Shown here: in pieces, positions 43,255 through 52,819 of the stretch | How the letters are laid out: every line of letters starts with the position of its first letter | Numbering within the stretch: position 1 is the stretch's first letter | Source of the DNA: JABGPL01 sp964387885 | GTDB lineage: Bacteria > Electryoneota > AABM5-125-24 > Hatepunaeales > Hatepunaeaceae | Assembly (NCBI GenBank): GCA_964387885.1 | Contig: CAYLYZ010000015.1 | Span: 1-64,000, forward strand | Direction: 5' to 3' | Length of the DNA stretch: 64,000 bases | The notes under the pieces: model-generated | The model's database searches: none | Seen by the model: the letters and a program-made list of their open reading frames with translations, nothing else | What the model was told of the DNA's origin: nothing | Made by a program: the position numbers and the translations under genes

Positions 43255-44439
43255 AACATCACAGTTAGTTTCATTTTTAGTCTTTCAACATACGATTTCC
43301 TATTCCTCCTGACTCTTGCAACTTACACTGTTTGGGCAGGAGCTGTCATCGCTCTCCGAATAGGATTAGGAGGTATCTTCCGTCAGCAGGCAAAAACGGC
43401 AACCTCCCCTAGTCTGTTAAACGGTGAAGAGAGCCCGTCAATTTCCGTTTTAGTCGCAGCTCGAAATGAGGAAATTAACATTCGGAATTTGCTCAACGCT
43501 CTTCAATCCCAGGATTATCCCAATGATAAATGGGAAGCGATAATATTGGATGACTCATCAGATGATGACACAGCCGAAATAGTCAGAGAATACGTTGAAC
43601 AAGATAAACGCTTCAGGTTAATTGAAGTAGGAGATCATCCGGATGGGATAGCTCCAAAAAAGAATGCCCTTACGAAAGGAGTTGAGTGTTCCACCGCTGA
43701 GATAATCCTCGTTACGGATGCTGACTGTAAACCCGGACCAGGTTGGGTTTCAGGAATGGCAAAACAATTTTCCACTGACACTGATGCAGTTGTTGGATAC
43801 TCACCACTAACAGGAAAAGGTCTTGCAGGTGCAGTTGGGAGATTTGATGCATTTGTTAATGCTGTTGTGTCAGCCGGAACAATTGGATTAGGTCACCCAA
43901 CAACCGCAGTTGGTCGTAATATGGGCTACCGCAAATCAGTCTGGAATCACATCGGGGGATTTGGTTCTACTGTCAAAGGTGCATCAGGTGATGACGATCT
44001 GTTGCTGCAGAGAATAGCTTCTAAGAAGGGCAAAGTCGTTTTCAGCGGTGATCGCACAACTAAAGTCGGATCAAACACCAAATCTACACTTGCTGAGTGG
44101 TGGTTGATGAAAAGACGTCATCTTTCTGCAGGGAAAAGATACCAACCAGCTCTTATTTTATTTTCATTTGCTTTATATCTCTTTCAAGTTGGTTTGCTTA
44201 TAATCACAGGTCTTGCTACATTTGGAAAAATCAACCCCATTCAGGTCGGAGCAATATGGGGTTTTAAGGTACTGGTTGATGGACTGGCTCTTCAAAAGGG
44301 AGCGCAGTTACTGCAGCACAAGAGGTGGATCGCATCTTTTATTACAGGTGAAGTAATCTCTCCTATATTGTTCACATTGCTCGTTCCAATCTCGTTGATC
44401 GGAAAGGTTAGATGGAAAGGACGGGCTCTCAACAGTTGA
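43255..44439 (+). CDS. Membrane glycosyltransferase family 2 with no canonical start codon
   Basis: The open frame from 43255 gives up to 394 residues. It has an N-terminal membrane segment (STYDFLFLLTLATYTVWAGA), the GT2 core SISVLVAARNEEINIRNLL, AIILDDSSDDDT, the metal-binding VTDADCKPGPGW, and ASGDDDLLLQRI. Two to three C-terminal membrane helices follow. GT2 enzymes of this layout add sugars to lipid carriers or surface polymers. The first ATG, GTG or TTG in frame is TTG 43489, which would delete the membrane anchor and the nucleotide-sugar-binding strand. The true start is therefore a rare codon (ATT 43273 or CTG 43309) or the start codon was lost. The stop overlaps nothing, and the next gene begins 80 bases later. 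Confidence 0.75.
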   Translation, partial: NITVSFIFSLSTYDFLFLLTLATYTVWAGAVIALRIGLGGIFRQQAKTATSPSLLNGEESPSISVLVAARNEEINIRNLLNALQSQDYPNDKWEAIILDDSSDDDTAEIVREYVEQDKRFRLIEVGDHPDGIAPKKNALTKGVECSTAEIILVTDADCKPGPGWVSGMAKQFSTDTDAVVGYSPLTGKGLAGAVGRFDAFVNAVVSAGTIGLGHPTTAVGRNMGYRKSVWNHIGGFGSTVKGASGDDDLLLQRIASKKGKVVFSGDRTTKVGSNTKSTLAEWWLMKRRHLSAGKRYQPALILFSFALYLFQVGLLIITGLATFGKINPIQVGAIWGFKVLVDGLALQKGAQLLQHKRWIASFITGEVISPILFTLLVPISLIGKVRWKGRALNS

Positions 44440-44519
44440 ATTTCTTTCTTAATTGTCTTAACACCATTTCAGGGGAGTACGAAACTCAAGGTATACACAA
44501 TAAACCGGAGGTTACACAA

Positions 44520-47111
44520 ATGAAATTTTCCATCAGTTTAGCATCAGTTTTAGTACTGATTCTTATTTCTGTATGTAATGCCCAGCCAAACATTTCCGTA
44601 TCGCAGTTAGAAATAGAATTCGGTGATGTCGGTTTAGACTATACAGCCGAAAAAATAATCCGAGTTAAGAATACCGGTGATGAAAATCTGGAAATAGCAG
44701 ATGTCGATATCTCAGGAGAGTTCTTCACTTCCGACCTTGAAGCAGGACTCGTATTGGAGCCGAATCAATACTCGAGAGTTTCTGTGGCTTTCACACCTAC
44801 TGAAGTTGGTGAGATTTCAGAGGTTATGACGATTTTCAGTAATGACCCAGATAACGATGAGATTTCAGTAAGTATGCTCGGCACAGGCAGAGATACGGAT
44901 GAAATAATAGAGCTCGGTTATGATTCCGGTCGTACTGACAGACGTTTTCAGAATCTCGGAGATGGAAATATGGAAGGTGTGTGTTTCACTCCCGCTCATC
45001 CCTGTTCACTTGTTTCAATAAGCGTGATGGTTCTTGGTGAAGGTGAATTGGAGCTGCATATATGGGGTGACAATGGTGCGCATGAACCTGACCAGACAAA
45101 TGATTTAACCGATCCGATTATTGTTGATGTTCAGGATGATGGAGACTGGGTCGAGGTTGATGTTTCGGATTTGAACGTTGTTTTCGATCCTCCGGAAGAT
45201 TTCCACATCGGACATACAAACCGGGATGGCGGCCCACAATTCTGGCTTGATGAAAGTGAAAATGGATACCAGCAAAGAGGGCATCTCTGGACATTCAATC
45301 AGGGTTTGAGACAGGATTTATGGCATACTATCCCCGGAAATTATCTTGTCCGAGCACATGTTAAGTACTTTGAAGAACGACATAATTATACCTTCAGAAG
45401 AGTAAATTCAGAAGCATTAGTCGCTGGTATCTCGAAAACGGCTTGGGGTGATTATGATAACGACGGTTGGGAAGATATGCTTCAGGGAGGAAAAACCCTG
45501 TACCGTAATATGGGTGACGGTACGTTTGAGAATGTCTCTCAGGCAGCTGGTATTGTAGTTGATAATCCAAGCCACACAGGGACCTGGGGCGACTTTGATA
45601 ATGATGGTTGGCTTGATTTTATGGCTTTAACAAGCAGTGCTGCCGAAGATCGTCTTTATCGTAATAATGGTGATGGGACGTTTGAGATGGTTAACGACAC
45701 ATATGAGTTTCACCATGGAGATAATCCTACGGCCGCCGTCGGATGGGGAGATGCAAATAACGATGGCTTTCTCGACTTTCATATTGCCAACTCCGAACAC
45801 TGGAACGATGGTAATGCTGAATACTTCAGAGATTATTTATACAACTACGAACCGGAATGGGGAATTTTTCTCGAAATGACTCCTTCAGATATCGGCCGTC
45901 AACGGTATTACGGACGCTCCGTTGCCTGGTGTGATTTCGATATGGATGGTGATATGGATTATTACCTTTCCAATTACCGTATTCAACCAAATTTCCTGAT
46001 GGTTAACGAGGGAAATTTGGAGTTTGACGATGAGGCTGAGCGACGAGGAGTGCGCGGCGCTGGCAGGAGAGGTTCTTACGGACACACAATCGGTTCAGCA
46101 TGGTCTGACTTCGATAACGACGGTGATTTTGATCTGCTGGTCGGGAACTTTGCCCATCCCTGGGGACTGGATTATCAGGACATGATCTGGTTCTGCCGCA
46201 GCAGCGGTCATCCGAATTATAATTTTGAAGAAATTCGCGAGCAAGCCGGAATCGAATACTGCGAAACTGTATTCTGCCCGGCATTTGGCGATTTCGATAA
46301 TGACGGTTGGCAGGATCTATTCATTTCGTCCGTTTATGATGGACGCCAACCATTCATGTATCGCGCAACCGGAGACGCCGAATCATTCGAGAACGTCAAT
46401 TATGAGACCGGATTTCACGGAATAGCCTACAATTCTAACGGTGTAACATGGTGCGATTATGACCATGATGGAGATCTGGATATCGCAATTGGCAGAGGCG
46501 GATTATTTGAGAATACAGGTAATAATGGAAACTGGACTGAGGTCGTACTTCGCGGAACAAGTGACACAGTCAACAAGTTCGCGTTTGGCTCTCAAGTTAG
46601 TGTTCATGTCGGAGATAACCACTATCTCCGTCAGGTTGAAGGCGGCGCAGGAGCAGAAAGCTGCCAGAACAGCATGACGCAGCACTTTGGACTTGGGAAT
46701 GGAGAACGGATAGATTCAATGGTGGTTAACTGGATGGGAGGAGGCACAGACAGATATTTCGATCTCCCGGTAAATCAGCGCTGGGTCGTGACCGAAGGCG
46801 AGGAGCTGATAGTAGCACCAATGAATCCGGGTGAAACTTTGCAACCGAGCCAATTCGAAATCACAGGACTTTATCCGAATCCATTCAACAGCCAGTTAAA
46901 CCTGAGTTTCAGTATAAAACGACCTGACAATATTCGTGTCCTAATTTATAACATGTCCGGACGCAGAATTAGTAAACTGACTGACGCCGATTATAATGCA
47001 GGCGAGCATACACTGACCTGGAACGCAGATTCTGCTCCGTCCGGAATGTACATAATTCAAGCACAACATCGCGATGGAATTTCGAATCGGCAGGTCAATC
47101 TGGTGCGGTAG
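44520..47111 (+). CDS. Secreted FG-GAP/ASPIC-UnbV protein with NPFN sorting domain
   Basis: The 863-residue protein has a signal peptide (MKFSISLASVLVLIL, cleavage after NAQ). An ASH/choice-of-anchor D domain comes next (about 25-120; IEFGDVGLDYTAEKIIRVKN). A run of FG-GAP/VCBS repeats follows from about 300 to 690, with calcium-loop motifs DYDNDGWEDM, DFDNDGWLDF, DFDMDGDMDY, DFDNDGDFDL, DFDNDGWQDL and DYDHDGDLDI. Then comes an ASPIC/UnbV domain (QHFGLGNGERIDSMVVNW) and a type A sorting domain from about 785 (YPNPFNSQLNLSF). The beta-propeller is likely a calcium-dependent surface binding domain. GGAGGT seven bases before ATG 44520 fixes the start; a longer frame from 44412 overlaps the glycosyltransferase and lacks a signal. 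Confidence 0.9.
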   Translation: MKFSISLASVLVLILISVCNAQPNISVSQLEIEFGDVGLDYTAEKIIRVKNTGDENLEIADVDISGEFFTSDLEAGLVLEPNQYSRVSVAFTPTEVGEISEVMTIFSNDPDNDEISVSMLGTGRDTDEIIELGYDSGRTDRRFQNLGDGNMEGVCFTPAHPCSLVSISVMVLGEGELELHIWGDNGAHEPDQTNDLTDPIIVDVQDDGDWVEVDVSDLNVVFDPPEDFHIGHTNRDGGPQFWLDESENGYQQRGHLWTFNQGLRQDLWHTIPGNYLVRAHVKYFEERHNYTFRRVNSEALVAGISKTAWGDYDNDGWEDMLQGGKTLYRNMGDGTFENVSQAAGIVVDNPSHTGTWGDFDNDGWLDFMALTSSAAEDRLYRNNGDGTFEMVNDTYEFHHGDNPTAAVGWGDANNDGFLDFHIANSEHWNDGNAEYFRDYLYNYEPEWGIFLEMTPSDIGRQRYYGRSVAWCDFDMDGDMDYYLSNYRIQPNFLMVNEGNLEFDDEAERRGVRGAGRRGSYGHTIGSAWSDFDNDGDFDLLVGNFAHPWGLDYQDMIWFCRSSGHPNYNFEEIREQAGIEYCETVFCPAFGDFDNDGWQDLFISSVYDGRQPFMYRATGDAESFENVNYETGFHGIAYNSNGVTWCDYDHDGDLDIAIGRGGLFENTGNNGNWTEVVLRGTSDTVNKFAFGSQVSVHVGDNHYLRQVEGGAGAESCQNSMTQHFGLGNGERIDSMVVNWMGGGTDRYFDLPVNQRWVVTEGEELIVAPMNPGETLQPSQFEITGLYPNPFNSQLNLSFSIKRPDNIRVLIYNMSGRRISKLTDADYNAGEHTLTWNADSAPSGMYIIQAQHRDGISNRQVNLVR

Positions 47112-47174
47112 GTCGGGTTCTTAACCCGACGAAATTGTTTGCGATCATTTTGTCGGCATAAGATGCCGACCTAC
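47108..47174. repeat. GTAGGTCGG/CCGACCTAC palindromic element, copy 1
   Basis: The 67-bp element has ends GTAGGTCGGGTT and GCATAAGATGCCGACCTAC with an inner TCTTAACCCGA palindrome. It begins within the last codons of the FG-GAP gene. A second copy lies at 47781-47851. Confidence 0.85.
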
Positions 47175-47277
47175 GACTTATGTTCGTCTTCGCGAGGTAT
47201 TGTTGTCCGGAATTTTTTCCTGACCAATGCTTGCTTTTCGATTATCAAAGATCAATATATACGACATTGCTACTGCT

Positions 47278-47437
47278 AATATACAACATATTTTAGCAAA
47301 AGTCAAGTTATACCGGAGAGTACGGGACATAACAGGGGGACACCAAAAAAAATCGTCACTTCGTCACACTTTTGGCGGAAAGCGGTTGTGGGTGGGGGAT
47401 TGAGGGTGTGACGAAAATGTGACGAAGTGTGACGGAA
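47278..47437. repeat. Dispersed 160-bp repeat with GTGACG inverted motifs, copy 2
   Basis: It matches 12094-12250 in the same orientation, from ATATACAACATATTTTAGCA to the GTGACGAAGTGTGACGGA motif. The CGTCACTTCGTCACAC left arm is the near reverse complement of the right arm, so the element can form a long hairpin. It lies in an 879-base gap without genes. Confidence 0.75.
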
Positions 47438-47780
47438 TTGAGTTTTCAAGTCTTCATGTTTTCAAGTTCGCAAGTTTTCTTTTCCAAGCTTTCACTTGGC
47501 AATGTTTTGATTATGTGAAGGTTGCGTTTCCACGCGGAGCGTAGGAACGAGTTGGAGGGTATATTTGTGGCCCGGTCAGCCGTTGATTGCATATTGAATT
47601 CAATTCACGAAAAGACTTCTTTACTCACAGAATAACACATTTCGAGCTGACCAGGATAAGCTGAATACGATTCTCGGTCAGCTCATACGTTCTACATTCC
47701 AGGTTGGGATTGATTTCACAGTTTGAAAATTTTCTGTCCCAACAGGGCTGACCGTGCCACAAATGTTGTATTTAAGTGAT

Positions 47781-47903
47781 GTAGGTCGGGGACTTTTCCC
47801 GACAAAGAGCCTATGATTCGAATTGTCCGGCGGCATAAGATGCCGACCTACAACGGTATTGTAAATCATGTAAATGTAGGGGCACCGCGCGCCGTGCCCT
47901 TAC
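47781..47903. repeat. GTAGGTCGG element copy 2 plus a small GTAGGGGC palindrome
   Basis: 47781-47851 repeats the element at 47108, with the same GCATAAGATGCCGACCTAC right end. 47876-47903 is a separate palindrome-like unit, GTAGGGGCACCGCGC with GCCGTGCCCTTAC. The remainder of 47438-47990 shows no gene. Confidence 0.75.
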
Positions 47904-47990
47904 AAAACAACCAAAACCGATTCATAATATATGAGTTGAAGGTAGAACAAGCATTCCTGCTTGTTATCCACCTTTGGCTGATTCTGTTTC

Positions 47991-50900
47991 TCATCTAAGC
48001 AGGATTGCTTTTTCCGTCAGTACACCCTCCTCAGTTGTCAGGTGAATGAGATACATTCCGGTTGATAAATCACGTGCATTCCACGTAAAGCTATGCTTGC
48101 CGGGCGTCAGGTAATCGGTAACAAGATTGGCAACTTCTCGTCCCATTATATCAAATACTCTGAGATTTACTCTACCGCTTTCAGCTAATTTGAACGATAT
48201 CTCAGTTGCATTATTAAACGGATTAGGGCTAATCGACTCAAGTGAATTCTCGTCAGGAACTAATCCTTTTAGTAAATTCCTGCCGCCATTTCCATCGCCA
48301 TCGATCATATCATCTAATCTATTTGCTCTTGCACTTGCGAGTCGAGCATATCGTGAGTCAGGATATCTATCAATAATAAAATCGTATATGTCAAGAGCAC
48401 CTTCAATATCGTTGAGATCGTCAGAAAGGATCGATGCTGCTCGAACCAGAATTGGGAGAACACTTTCATCCCGTTCGTCAATATCCGCTAAAATGGATTC
48501 AAGTGTATCAATAGCTGTATTGAACTCGCCTCTTGAACTCAGGTTCCTCGCACGCACAATGGAAGCATATCGAACTAAATCGGAATTGCCATTACGTTGA
48601 GCATTAACTGTTCGATATATTTCACCAAACTGCCTCTCATTTGCATCAGTTCTTCGAAGTGAACGATCCCAAAGATCCAGGGCTCCCATTGCAGCATGGG
48701 AATTTGGTGAATCTTCAATAATTTCTCGACATCCCTCAATTACCTGATTGTACTCACCCTCGGCAAATTGATAAAAAAGTGCCTTTAAATCATCATCGAC
48801 AGAAGAAGTCCACCAGGGGGAATAATCTACACTTCCGGCTCCATCAAAATCACCCGCATTGGGCGGACTCTGCCCCCACCAATTTCCCTCTGCCTCGATG
48901 GTCATACCTGCAAGACCATTATAAACCGCGCCGCTTGCATTGTCCTCAATTCTGTTCCATCCTTCATATCCGAGGCTGGCGTCTCCCGCCCAGATTATGG
49001 TTCCGGTTGCCGCACTTGAGACGTAAATTCCGTAGTCGTCATTATCATGAAGAAGATTGTTTGGGGTGTCATCTTCCCAATTTCCCGGCGTTTCCAGGAT
49101 TAACAGGTTACCAGTACCAATTGATGATATTGCCGCATAATCGTTGTTGTAGATGTCATTTAAACTGAATTCTATAACATTGTCATCTTCACACCAGATG
49201 GCATCATTCCCGGTGGAATATATTTCATTATCTGTAAAACCCTCCGGAGAAACTGAATAGACATTGTTTGCGAACAATCCGATTATATCAATGTCATATA
49301 TTACATTCCCATCAAGCTTAAGATTGTAAACATCCTGCGCATCGATCCCATAGTCACAATCGTGTATTGAAGAGTTGGACAGGTAAATTGTCCCATCCGA
49401 ATCGGTGTTCTCAAAATTTGCTCCGTCGTTACAGAAAGATATCTCAATATCGTCTAAGATGACGTCATATTCGTCATCATCAAGAATCACATCAATCCCA
49501 ACATCCGCGCCGGATATCTCGCATGTCTCCATATCAAAATCTGTATTCTCAACTGTAATCCCATTCCAGATGTTTGCTGCACCGGCAGTATATGCTTCGA
49601 AAGTGACGTTGTCTATGTTGCCTTCTCCCAATCCGCGTTCGAAGATTATATCTTTCCCCGGATAGATTAAAAATTCGGTCGTGCTTTCTTCGGCACCAAT
49701 AGTGATTGTTCCGGGAGTCGCCATTGCCGGGAAAGTCAGCTTCTGATTGATGATATATGGTTTTGAGGAATTCCAATTGCCACTCCATCCTGCATAACCC
49801 CAATTCGCATACCCTCCTCGACCTCGGAAATCTACTGTCCCTGAACTATCATTTTCCGAACAATAGGCAGAATTATTTGCAGGCCAAAAATAATATGTAT
49901 CGTAACCATGCTCCAAATTGAATACAACCTGTGGATATCTTGTTACTTCCTGATTATTTCCATTTCTTAAATCAAATCCTGAGTTGTAATTTGTTGCAGC
50001 CCATGTGTATTCAATGGCTTCACGAAAACTTAAGAATAAATCGGAATTTCGATCCTTTGAGTCCCATGCATCAAAACATGCACCATTCAGGAAATGTCTT
50101 TCTTCTTCTCGATCTTCCGGATCCGGATATTCTAATGCTTTACCTTTTCTCCAAGGTTGTGTATCCAAATAGTTTCCATTTTCTTCCCGCTGATCAAGGA
50201 GTTGTGGATAGCTTCCCATGATATATGATGTAAAATGGTATGTAGGGTGACCGTAAAGCCAGAAAGTATCATCTGCTTCAAATGGAAAACTCTGTGTATC
50301 AACACATGCACCTGCAAAATGTCCATGAGGAAAATTTTGAGAATACAAAGCCGCATTAGCATCAAATATTCCCCCTGCATGACAAGCTTCAAGAAATACA
50401 AACAGCTCCGCAGCATTGTTAAATTCCAACAACATGCTATATAGACTATCAGCAGATAACATTTCATCAAAGAGTTTAATACTATATTCATCCAATTCTC
50501 CATCCCCGAACGGACTTTGTTGGCCTGGTTCGAATCCGTGATTGGTTATGTAGATAACAATTCTATCTTCAGGTTCAACATCTCCAGCCAAATCTGCAAG
50601 ACCTTCTTTAACATCATCATAACGTGATGTTCCGATAATGTCATTATTGCCGTCATTATCTAGATCTTGAGAAGGGGTCCATAAAGTGTCCTGATACATT
50701 TGACCAGGATCATCATGTGGAACCCACCTTATGTGAGTGAAGTTATTTTCGTCAACCTCAGTGGTATCATCATGAAAAACATCTATTCTTGAAAATCCCA
50801 TGCTTTTCAGCATTACATACCATCGAGCAATATTGAAATACCATAATGGTTCGCAATAACCACCCAAAACTCGGTTACCACTAATCAGGATTGCTTTCAG

Positions 50901-51338
50901 ATGTGGATCAGGCGTGGGATATGTAATTAATGTATCCGCCTGATCCTCATCATCAGGTGGATTTCCATTAGCAAAGTACGATCTGAACCTCTCAAGGTCT
51001 ATTAATCCGGGAAATTGGTTGACATCCACTTTTGTGTAAACAGTAGGTGTTTCAGCATTTATAAAGTAAATTTCAGCCGGGTGAGACCAAGCTATACTCT
51101 GATTTACATCAATAAAGAACATCCAACTTGTATATGTTGGTGATGATACTCCGTACATAACTGTAGTATTGGCTGAAAGAATGCTCTTCGAAGCCCAGCA
51201 GTCACATGTGTCGGCTTTAGTACTTATTATGCTTTTCAGTTCAGTCCACGCCTGATCTCTTGTAACTGTTGCGGTTGTAGGTTGACCCGAAATCAACACG
51301 ATGCAAATAAGGATAAGATACAACATTTTCTTTCTCAT
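47991..51338 (-). CDS. Secreted C13 (legumain/caspase-like) protease with beta-helix and NPFN sorting domain
   Basis: The 1115-residue protein has a signal peptide (residues 1-24). A clan CD cysteine-protease-like domain spans about 140-400, with the His motif VIYITNHGFEPG (His267) and the Cys motif FVFLEACHAGGIFD (Cys319), arranged as in legumain/C13 and related to gingipains. A right-handed parallel beta-helix region follows at about 540-860 (many NDIYNNDYAAI and SSIHDCDYGID type turns). A TPR-like helical region at about 870-1015 includes ILADIDERDESVLPILVRAAS, and a type A sorting domain from about 1035 includes ISPNPFNNATEISF. It is likely surface-exposed; substrate and self-processing are unknown. 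It is followed on the same strand, upstream, by another sorted protein gene 17 bases away. Confidence 0.88.
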   Translation of the reverse strand: MRKKMLYLILICIVLISGQPTTATVTRDQAWTELKSIISTKADTCDCWASKSILSANTTVMYGVSSPTYTSWMFFIDVNQSIAWSHPAEIYFINAETPTVYTKVDVNQFPGLIDLERFRSYFANGNPPDDEDQADTLITYPTPDPHLKAILISGNRVLGGYCEPLWYFNIARWYVMLKSMGFSRIDVFHDDTTEVDENNFTHIRWVPHDDPGQMYQDTLWTPSQDLDNDGNNDIIGTSRYDDVKEGLADLAGDVEPEDRIVIYITNHGFEPGQQSPFGDGELDEYSIKLFDEMLSADSLYSMLLEFNNAAELFVFLEACHAGGIFDANAALYSQNFPHGHFAGACVDTQSFPFEADDTFWLYGHPTYHFTSYIMGSYPQLLDQREENGNYLDTQPWRKGKALEYPDPEDREEERHFLNGACFDAWDSKDRNSDLFLSFREAIEYTWAATNYNSGFDLRNGNNQEVTRYPQVVFNLEHGYDTYYFWPANNSAYCSENDSSGTVDFRGRGGYANWGYAGWSGNWNSSKPYIINQKLTFPAMATPGTITIGAEESTTEFLIYPGKDIIFERGLGEGNIDNVTFEAYTAGAANIWNGITVENTDFDMETCEISGADVGIDVILDDDEYDVILDDIEISFCNDGANFENTDSDGTIYLSNSSIHDCDYGIDAQDVYNLKLDGNVIYDIDIIGLFANNVYSVSPEGFTDNEIYSTGNDAIWCEDDNVIEFSLNDIYNNDYAAISSIGTGNLLILETPGNWEDDTPNNLLHDNDDYGIYVSSAATGTIIWAGDASLGYEGWNRIEDNASGAVYNGLAGMTIEAEGNWWGQSPPNAGDFDGAGSVDYSPWWTSSVDDDLKALFYQFAEGEYNQVIEGCREIIEDSPNSHAAMGALDLWDRSLRRTDANERQFGEIYRTVNAQRNGNSDLVRYASIVRARNLSSRGEFNTAIDTLESILADIDERDESVLPILVRAASILSDDLNDIEGALDIYDFIIDRYPDSRYARLASARANRLDDMIDGDGNGGRNLLKGLVPDENSLESISPNPFNNATEISFKLAESGRVNLRVFDIMGREVANLVTDYLTPGKHSFTWNARDLSTGMYLIHLTTEEGVLTEKAILLR

Positions 51339-51355
51339 GAGAACTTCTCCTTTTT

Positions 51356-52819
51356 TTATTTTTCATGTATTATGGGAACTAATTCCTGTAAGTTTTCCGA
51401 TTGAAAAAGGACGAAATAATGACCACTACTGATCAGTCGGTTTGATTTGTTCAGATTCCAATTGAATAGTTGTCTTCCATCGGAATAGTTAGTCTCAGGA
51501 AACGCAGTCACTATTCTGCCATTAATATCAAGAACTGAAATCGCTAAATTTTGTGAATATGGGAGCATGAATTGAATAGACACCCGGGAGTTGAAAGGAT
51601 TTGGAAATGCAGGAAAGACCTTGAACTTATCCGGGTAAATTGGAACATTTCGATCAGTAGAAAGTTGTAAATCAAATTTTGCAAGCCAGAAATAATTTGT
51701 TTCCCGGTCTTCCAGCGTTCTGCTATCACCGAATGTGACTAAATTTCTATCTTCATCAAAATGCATGGATCTTAGCCAGCCGGTGCCCAGAGATTCAGGA
51801 AAAAAACTATCAATTACCTCTCCGTACCGATCAGTGTGAACGAGCCATGGGAAATTGGATTCCCAAAGTCCACAGCAAATCATCTCTCCATTTGGAAGAA
51901 ATTCCACGTCTGAAAAGCCATCAGCCCATCCCTCTGAGCCGTATGTGTTTATCCAAACTAATTCCCTTTCCTCGTCGAATTCGGCAAGGAATGCATCTCC
52001 GGTTGCACCAAATTCTGTATTAATAAACTCTGTTCCTTCGACCAATAGATTTTCATTATTCAACTGATAAATATTACTTCCCACGAAACTGGAATCGGAA
52101 TTAATGAAGGTAAAATCGAGAGAATCACCGTTAGAGTCAAATTCGTAAAAGATTATTCTACAGGCTCGTGGCAAATTTCCTACATAACCGGTAGCTATGA
52201 AGTGATTCTGACTGAGTTGAATACTTCTGTTTATTCTTGGCTGCCCTCTGGGATAATTCCAGATATTCCTTTTCAGGGACAGTGAATCACCTTCCGGACT
52301 TACGAAGAATGTAAAATTATTTCCGTTGTTGTCATAGAAACCTGTGATTAGAATATTGCCTTCTTCTGTCACTAAAGCTTGTTGCGCCCTGAAGTTGAAA
52401 TCCCAGAAATGACTCCTTTCCCATTGCATCTCTCCATCAAGATTGAGACACTTAATGTAAAGCTCAATATTTGGCGGGTCCTGACCAAGTCGTTTATTTC
52501 CGATGAAGTATAAAAAATCACCCGATTCCACAACCTTAGAGAAGGATTCGGGGTAAAGTCTTAACAAATCATGCGTCCAGACGACTTCAGCTTCTCTATT
52601 AAGCCTGAGAACTCTTGTCATCCCACCATTGAAACCGATTGCCGAAACAATGTAGTTCTCGTTTTCAATCGGAATGAAAGACCCGACTCGTGCATAACCG
52701 AACTCATCGGGGTGGAAAGCAAGGAAATACCTCTCCCACGTTTTCTCGATCTCCTGTCCGAACATTAATGGGCAAAGGAAAATCGAAAGCAGGAACAATA
52801 TTAGAACATAGCATTTCAT
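51356..52819 (-). CDS. Secreted protein with NPFN sorting domain and repeat beta-sheet body
   Basis: The 487-residue protein has a signal peptide (MKCYVLILFLLSIFLCPLMF). The body has repeated strand-turn units such as GDFLYFIGNKRL, GNILITGFYDNN, NHFIATGYVGN, NLLVEGTEFIN and GEMICCGLWESN, resembling delta-60/propeller-like repeats. The C-terminal type A sorting domain is AFPNPFNSRVSIQF with SVLDINGRIVTAF. Cleavage and surface delivery by a type IX-like system are expected. It lies 17 bases upstream of the C13 protease gene on the same strand, so the two are probably one operon. Confidence 0.85.
   Translation of the reverse strand: MKCYVLILFLLSIFLCPLMFGQEIEKTWERYFLAFHPDEFGYARVGSFIPIENENYIVSAIGFNGGMTRVLRLNREAEVVWTHDLLRLYPESFSKVVESGDFLYFIGNKRLGQDPPNIELYIKCLNLDGEMQWERSHFWDFNFRAQQALVTEEGNILITGFYDNNGNNFTFFVSPEGDSLSLKRNIWNYPRGQPRINRSIQLSQNHFIATGYVGNLPRACRIIFYEFDSNGDSLDFTFINSDSSFVGSNIYQLNNENLLVEGTEFINTEFGATGDAFLAEFDEERELVWINTYGSEGWADGFSDVEFLPNGEMICCGLWESNFPWLVHTDRYGEVIDSFFPESLGTGWLRSMHFDEDRNLVTFGDSRTLEDRETNYFWLAKFDLQLSTDRNVPIYPDKFKVFPAFPNPFNSRVSIQFMLPYSQNLAISVLDINGRIVTAFPETNYSDGRQLFNWNLNKSNRLISSGHYFVLFQSENLQELVPIIHEK

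Noticed and set aside
44412..44519. Longer start for the FG-GAP protein
   Set aside because: It overlaps the glycosyltransferase end and places 36 residues before a good signal peptide; GGAGGT seven bases before ATG 44520 fits better.
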